A stretch of 64,000 nt of DNA from Eumeta japonica. Its lineage: Eukaryota; Arthropoda; Insecta; Lepidoptera; Psychidae. Below the pieces are notes generated by a model that saw nothing but the letters and a program-made list of their open reading frames with translations, had not been told where the DNA came from and searched no databases. The position numbers and the translations under genes were made by a program. Positions 59,255 through 64,000 of this stretch are shown piece by piece (position 1 is the stretch's first letter; the number at the start of each line of letters is the position of its first letter). The stretch spans positions 1-64,000 of the forward strand of contig BGZK01001377.1 in assembly GCA_005406025.1 (NCBI GenBank), written 5' to 3'.

Positions 59255-59718
59255 ATGAATCCTAATGTGTATCGATGGTGTGAGGTTCCTCAATGTAATA
59301 ATACATCTATAAAAACTCCCAACAAGTTATTTATTGACGTCTCAATGCATAAAAAACATAAAAACAAGTGGTTAAATCTTGCAAGGCGAGATCCAGCAGA
59401 TATATCTTCAAGTTCAGTAATTTACTTCTGTGAAGACCATTTTGACGTAAGTATTAACTTTATTCGCTATGTAATAATAAATTAATGAACATAATTATCC
59501 TAATTTATAAATAATTCAGTCGTCAAGTTTGAGGTTAAGTTTTATTGCTTTATTGCTAAAAACTTTTATTCTTGTTCCAGTTACCAAATGATATGGAAAA
59601 CTATATTCAGTATCGTGTGATGGGTTCTGTTTCCCAAGTGCGCATGAAGTCAGGATGTATTCCCACAAAATTTGAATGCCAACCCGACAGAAGAAAACGA
59701 ACTGCTTTCATAACATAA
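59255..59718 (+). CDS. THAP domain of the nested element (truncated transposase)
   Basis: Exon 1 (59255-59446) and exon 2 (59581-59718) join in phase 0 with donor GAC|GTAAGT and acceptor TTGTTCCAG, giving 109 residues. The finger shows CEVPQC, KHKNKWLNLARRDP (the conserved Trp), FCEDHFD (C-x2-H), and the exon-2 block LPNDMENYIQYRVMGSVSQV, RMKSGCIPTKFECQPDRRKR. I remember that block directly after THAP fingers in insect and fish ISL2EU transposases. The catalytic DDE part is missing, because a stop follows 45 codons into exon 2. What remains would be a free DNA-binding domain if expressed. Confidence 0.8.
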
Positions 59719-59810
59719 CCTCAAAGTGTCGTACTCAAGCATAATATAGATACTTTGTGAAAATTTAGGTCGTTTAATGTATTTTGAATAATATTTAATG
59801 CAATACTTAC

Positions 59811-59990
59811 TTGGAAGTTTTAACATATCGAAATTCTGCCGAACAAAGCCATTGTTTGATGCAAAAAATCCTCCCAGCATCAACAAGTCGATTTTTGGCA
59901 AACTTGAACTGTTTGCTTCGATAAATCCTTGTTCCATGAATAATGTTTCCTTCTCGTAGGTACTTTTGTTTATAAAAGCCAAGACACAAC
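59811..59990 (-). pseudogene. first exon of a YqaJ-like protein of the nested element
   Basis: The minus strand reads ..EANSSSLPKIDLLMLGGFFA and SNNG in one frame, then LCSAEFRYVKTSK in the next, and ends at a consensus donor (CCAA|GTAAGT). SAEFR.VK is the phrase that opens the YqaJ-like second protein of ISL2EU elements as I remember it. One base appears lost in a short T run. No further exon is present before the opposing THAP gene. Confidence 0.6.
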
Positions 59991-60892
59991 ATTTATATCA
60001 AGTAAATATCATTTAAACTGTAAAAAAAGGGAAATACAAAGCAAGATCGCAATGTCCTTAAAACGTTTAATAATGTTTACGAAAGCATGACGTCACACGC
60101 TTCGGATTGGTGTTTGACTTAATATGGCGAATTGGTGAGTTTTGTGTTTTTATTTTTATAAAATAAAAATAATCACACTGGTTTTTAAAAAATAAGTGAC
60201 ATAAAAAGAATCTTTATATTGTGTATAATTATTTTAAATCATAATTTCAGTGATTCTTGCTGACTGTCATCATGCCTATTCAAAGTTTTGATGCGAGTGA
60301 TAAAGATGACTTATCTACACAAGTAAAAAAAAACATTGAGATCTACTTAGCCGAACCGAGACTGCAAAGAAATGCAGACATATATAGTTACTGGGATTGT
60401 AGTCCTTTTGTGTCTTTGAGAAAGGTGGCACTAAAATACTTATCCGCTCCTCCGACAACTGTTTCTAGTGAACAATTGTTTAGTGCTGCTGGGCAAATTT
60501 ATTCAGACCGAAGAAGCAATTTGCTCGGAGAAAATGTAGATAAATTGTTGTTTTTAACTTATAATATTAGACTATTTCATTATGAATATTAATTGTTTGA
60601 TAATTTAAATCTAAGAAAAGGTAAATTTGTTGTGATAATATGTTAAGTTGATAGTAGATACTTAGAGATGAATCAGACTGAATTAACACGTGATCTCAAA
60701 ATAAATAAATAAACGCTGATTGATAATAATATTTTTGATTATTTACTCCTAATATCCCATAAATCTTAGCTTTCTATTTGGCTTCAAGGAAGTTTCGGTT
60801 TCGGTTTCGGTTTCGGCCGAAACTAAGACCGAGACCGAAATTCGGTTTCGGTTTCGGTTACGGCCATGAAAACTAATTTCGGTCGGACACTA

Positions 60893-60900
60893 GTATTTTG
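60893..60900. repeat. right target-site duplication of the hAT element
   Basis: GTATTTTG is identical to 56451-56458. Confidence 0.95.
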
Positions 60901-61360
60901 TAACTGTAATTATAGTGAGTAATAAGTGATTATCATTATTACTTTTAGTATGTCTTGGATGTAAGATATTAAGCATCGTTTTTATTTGTTCAATAGTTTG
61001 TCACATATTCTAACACATCTTTAAGTTTGCTTCGCACATAAATACACATAAAGGAATCGCTATAGCAAAAAAATATAGGACACTAAGGAAGCTAGAATTC
61101 AAATAAAACTGAATACTAAACTATCTAAGATCTATTAAATGAGTGCTGCTCCGTTTTTAACTTTTTTTAACATTTAAAGAAATCATATTAAATCGCTAAA
61201 TAGAGGATTAATAATAGAGATGCCTTTTTAATCAATACTTACGATGATTACTTAAAATGATATAAAAGCTGACTCGGGCGTGTAGGTGGACTATCAAGCA
61301 GGCAGGCAAGCCTGTCTGCGGTGAGTGGACTCCGGAGGCTTACGTAGCTCTGTTTGAATG
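60901..61360. other. AT-rich flank right of the hAT element
   Basis: No gene. At about 61300-61325 GCAGGCAGGCAAGCCTGTCTGC forms a small GC-rich inverted repeat. Confidence 0.4.
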
Positions 61361-61369
61361 CGAGTATTT

Positions 61370-61830
61370 AAAATCGGCAAACATGCGACATTTGCTTGTG
61401 GTACTCTAGGATTTACAAGCATGTCACATTCGTCTATAGTTTTCTGTATCTGCAAGCATGCGACTTTCACTTGTGGTGCTCTAGGATCTACAAGCTTGCA
61501 TCATTCGCTTGTAGCTAAAATAATTTACGGGCATGCAACATACGGCTATAGTTTTTCCAGAATTGCAAACATGCGACATTCGCTTGTGGTGCTCTAGAAT
61601 TTACAAGCGGGTGACATTCGCTTGTAACTAAATGAATTTACGGGCATGAGACATTCGCCTGTAGTTCTCTAGAATCTGCAAACAGTCGACATTCGCTTGT
61701 AGTTTTGTTTATGTTCTACTGGCATGCGCCATTCGCTTGTGATGACCCTTCAATTTGTGAGCATGCGATATTCGCCTACAGTGCTTTAATAGCTATGGGT
61801 ATGTGACATTCACTCATTGCTCTACGAAAA
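61370..61830. repeat. 38-bp tandem array, about 12 units, each with an inverted core
   Basis: The CATGCGACATTC phrase recurs at about 61382, 61420, 61457, 61495, 61532, 61570, 61608, 61645, 61683, 61723, 61762 and 61800, i.e. every 37-40 bp. The unit reads roughly ACAAGCATGCGACATTCG then CTTGTAGTTCTCTAGAATTT. ACAAGC and GCTTGT within a unit are inverted, and GCATGC is itself a palindrome. Units are 70-85% alike by eye. Confidence 0.9.
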
Positions 61831-62050
61831 ATCAAGATTATTATTTTCTTGCTTGTTGGTAGCATTTGAGACTCACTAGATCAACTGGTGCTGTCCAGTT
61901 GTTATCACTTCTCTGTCAGTTAAAGAAATCACTTATAAATACGTATCCCTGGACACCAATCTTTGTATACCACTGCTTAGAGAATACAAACACTAGATGT
62001 CAATTTTAAGACTTTGCGGAGCATATTGTTTGAACTAATGTATGTTTTAG

Positions 62051-62290
62051 GTGATGATGTTGTTAATCCTGCCGATGGTAGCGCCGACGAACTGTCTATA
62101 TCTACCGAGGACAACAGAATGTCAGGAGAGGCCATGTAGGGAGATTGATCTTCGTCACGGTCTGCGCTCCACTCTTGCTGAGGACCTCGAGGATTGGATA
62201 CGTGTTGTGCGAATTTATATCGGTGAATTAGATGTACTCATAATTGACAAATCTTTTACTTTTGTTATTAATTTTGATTCATTAACCTTT
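62051..62290 (+). CDS. candidate terminal exon, unknown gene
   Basis: A GC-richer block follows the acceptor TATGTTTTAG. Two frames are open. One gives an acidic tail, DDVVNPADGSADELSISTED then NRMSGEAM and a stop at about 62139. The other runs 80 codons through CREIDLRHGLRSTLAEDLED. The first looks like a natural C-terminus, the second like chance or an alternative. No partner exon and no family was recognised. Confidence 0.3.
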
Positions 62291-62299
62291 TAATATTTT

Positions 62300-64000
62300 A
62301 ACTGAAAGTAAAAAAATGTTATGAAAAATCATCTTGAATTTGTCTATAAAATACGAAAATGTTTTTTCCCCAATCCAATAGTATCGGAGGGTCCCGCAAC
62401 TTGTCGTCAAGACATCTTGAAGACAAACTAAACCAAAATTTCGGTATGTAAGATATGTTCAATGTTATTATTATAAATTCAGGTCTATATCTTAGAGAGG
62501 TAGGCAGAAACCTAAATTTCCACGTGCACGAACTTTGCATATCTCTCTTGCATCTCTGACATTCATCAATCGTTTCACGTAGGTCCATTTGTTTCGTATG
62601 CTTATAATTTGTTTTTTTTTAGAGTATGGTAGGGTAGGCATCAAGTTACTCTTATAGTTTAACCATGCCCTTCTGTTTAATTATCCGTGGCTTAACTCAA
62701 GGAGTCTTAGTACTAGAAAGCTGTAATTTGGTATGTCAGTAACTATTAAACTCGCTAACAAAGAGGTAAAATAATAGAATAAAATCTTAAAAAAACCTTT
62801 TTTTCATGCTGCCGCTCCTTCCCTTAAAGTGGAGATGATTTTTTTTTCTCTTATCTTATGACATGGGGTATTGTTGGATAGCTCATTCATAAACATCGCA
62901 GTGTTCGAAAACTATTCTCCAATTTAGGAATCCGTTTATGAAATATTAACTTTTAAAGTGCCAATTTTTGTTAATCAAGTATCTATCCTCTTTCTGTTAG
63001 CTAAATGATTACTCTTGGTTATATGGAAAATTGACGTCAATAGCATATAACAAAGAAGTAAAAAGAAATACTATCACAGCTAAGTAGACTTTAAAAGTTA
63101 GAGTAATAGTTGAACAAGTTACAAAATGTACTTAGAATGGTACCACATTAAATTTTGAAAATATAAAATCATAACATACTTCACACCCGTCATATGTGGC
63201 CTTGTTTTTAAACGTTATTAGTTGTTAAACCCCAAACTCAATTAATAAGTACATATCATCAAGAAAAAACCTTTTGAATCAGCGTATTGTGATGGCTAAC
63301 TACGGAACCCTACATTATGTGTCGCCTGACAGGCACTTGGCCGGTTTTTTTTAATATGCAACCAATTTGATCTGTATAAGATTTTCAAGGGCGAATCTTA
63401 TTGCACCTTGTCTATCATGACTATCTTATCTACAATACCAAGTTAAAGATTTCATAAAATCATCGTAAAAACTTTATTCTCACTAATAAAATCTAACTTT
63501 AAACTTTACATTCTGTACGGAAATTTACATTCTGGAAAAACGGAACCCTTACAGTTTAGTCATGTCCGTCTGTCCGTATGTCACAGGTATTTTATTCAAA
63601 AACCACAAGGCGTATATTGATGAAATTTATAGTGTAGGTGCCTTGTATGAGCCGCTACTTAGTTTGGTAGTTAAATAATATAACAAAAATATTTTTAAGG
63701 GGCACACAATACAGGTAACAGAAGCAGAATTTTTTTTTTTCAGAAAACAATTTATTTCAACGAATGGCATATATTTCGTCAGTTCTTTAAAAAAAACGCT
63801 TTGAGGTTTCTAAGCAATTTTTATGATTATCAAAGAAATCATCCCTCCGAAATTTGCAGAAAGTGTGTCCTCCCCCCTTCTAATTTCTAAACCGTAGGTC
63901 CAAAACATATGAAAAAAAAATAATGAAGGTAACGCTTAATAAATACTTTAAATAGAGATCTTTTGAACATGGTTGGATATATTATTCTTTAGTTATTTCC
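62300..64000. other. gene-free tract with dispersed repeats
   Basis: At about 63283-63350 stands TACGGAACCCTAC ... GGCACTTGGCCGGTTTTTTT, the complement of the common lepidopteran ACCGGCCAAGTGC..GGGTTCCGTA repeat. At about 63535-63680 ACGGAACCCTTAC with GTCCGTCTGTCCGTATGTCA is a second piece of the same family. No gene was seen. Confidence 0.5.

Larger units (their letters stand above)
59169..60095. mobile_element. nested ISL2EU-like element, internally deleted
   Basis: Inverted repeats TGACGTCA.GCTTTCGTAA plus ACATT (59169-59192 and, inverted, 60072-60095) match in 23 of 24 positions. The true ends may lie up to ~100 bp further out. From the left repeat a THAP gene reads inward on the plus strand. 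From the right repeat a YqaJ-like first exon reads inward on the minus strand. The combination of a THAP transposase with a YqaJ protein is characteristic of ISL2EU elements. Both genes lack their downstream exons, so this is a non-autonomous deletion derivative. Confidence 0.7.
57374..60592 (+). pseudogene. BED-finger hAT transposase, three A-run frame breaks plus insertion
   Basis: The gene has a non-coding exon ending at 56788 (AATCAG|GTGAGT) and a main exon from the acceptor at 57351-57353. The protein starts MSQKNYIWDFFEKS and has a BED zinc finger (CNKC ... HLSKFH). The RNase-H-like core is marked by SGTCDIWT and LRDNAK.. (two Asp), LGCMSHTLQLV, VEVRWNSTYNMLERL and LLDPRFK. The C-terminal dimerisation block is LSAPPTTVSSEQLFSAAGQI and SDRRSNLLGENVDKL, ending at 60592. 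The frame breaks three times, at about 57573, 58188 and 58800. Each break is at a run of six A where five would keep the frame. Otherwise the coding sequence is clean up to about 59000. Between about 59060 and 60260 a nested element interrupts it. Confidence 0.9.
56459..60892 (+). mobile_element. hAT transposon with intact termini (4434 bp)
   Basis: Both ends carry the same 15-bp terminal inverted repeat, TAGTGTCCGACCGAA and its complement, flanked by the perfect 8-bp duplication GTATTTTG. Inside each end lies a subterminal zone of TTTCGG/CCGAAA hexamers, at least ten in all, with GGCCGAAAC and GTAACCGAAAC variants. These probably bind the transposase. The cargo is a non-coding first exon, a BED-finger hAT transposase, and two later insertions: a hairpin MITE in the 5' intron and a nested ISL2EU-like element near the 3' end. 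The perfect duplication means the insertion is recent or well preserved. Confidence 0.95.

Noticed and set aside
61358..61597. Cys/His-rich plus-strand open frame
   Set aside because: It lies wholly in the 38-bp tandem array; the Cys/His pattern comes from the repeat unit and the frame shifts with each unit.
61370..61830. CRISPR-like array
   Set aside because: The whole unit is repeated with no unique spacers, and the genome is eukaryotic.
1..64000. tRNA or other structural RNA genes
   Set aside because: I looked for B-box (GGTTCGAATCC-like) and clover-leaf patterns on both strands and found none convincing; a covariance-model search would be decisive.

Overview
The window looks like nuclear DNA from an insect, most likely a moth or butterfly (Lepidoptera). 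It is strongly AT-rich with short CpG-rich islands. It has spliced genes with GT-AG introns and decayed copies of several transposon superfamilies. It also carries dispersed repeats I know from lepidopteran genomes: the GGGCAAAC..GGCCACC..GTGATCACC family at 26.9 kb, the GGCCAAGTGC/GGGTTCCG family at 63.3 kb, and a reverse-transcriptase tail ending in an EWRPR/RWTDDLVK-like stretch at 30.6 kb. The species call is inference; the repeat and gene content is read directly.

Layout. 0.5-5.7 kb: a P-element/THAP9-like transposase relic with its exon structure still visible, followed by a 33-bp-arm hairpin and a cluster of CTCF-consensus-like sites. 5.9-38 kb: a long tract with no complete gene. It holds six copies of a degenerate hexamer repeat, two arrays of a ~155-bp repeat, a 48-bp and a 105-bp tandem array, a heat-shock-element-like cluster, several perfect hairpins, two non-LTR reverse-transcriptase tails, CpG-rich promoter-like islands, and one convincing orphan coding exon on the minus strand (34371-34608). 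38.1-39.9 kb: a decayed hAT transposase of the ZMYM1/DUF4371 type (minus). 42.6-44.2 kb: a second THAP-domain gene relic with a 344-bp foldback MITE inside its intron. 49.0-50.1 kb: a decayed copy of an insect multicopy family (DUF7869-like, minus). 50.4-54.1 kb: the only clearly intact cellular genes, namely a possible 53-residue membrane microprotein, glyoxylate/hydroxypyruvate reductase (GRHPR, two exons, plus strand), and a thioredoxin-domain membrane protein of the TXNDC15 type (two exons, minus strand, convergent with GRHPR). 56.46-60.89 kb: a complete-ended hAT transposon with a perfect 8-bp target duplication. It carries a BED-finger transposase broken three times at A6 runs, and inside it a nested internally deleted element of ISL2EU type with THAP and YqaJ-like first exons facing each other. 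61.3-61.8 kb: a 38-bp tandem array. 62.05 kb: a candidate terminal exon.

How things fit. GRHPR and TXNDC15 form an ordinary tail-to-tail gene pair with 774 bp between their stop codons. Almost everything else is mobile-element sediment of different ages. The hAT at 56-61 kb is the youngest large insertion, because its TIR and target duplication are still perfect. Three unrelated THAP domains (P-like, stand-alone, ISL2EU-like) and two unrelated hAT transposases occur within 60 kb. The most useful leads are the A6-run pattern in the hAT, the nested two-gene element, the orphan exon with a perfect palindrome 20 nt after its splice donor, the CTCF-like cluster, and the small membrane ORF just upstream of GRHPR.
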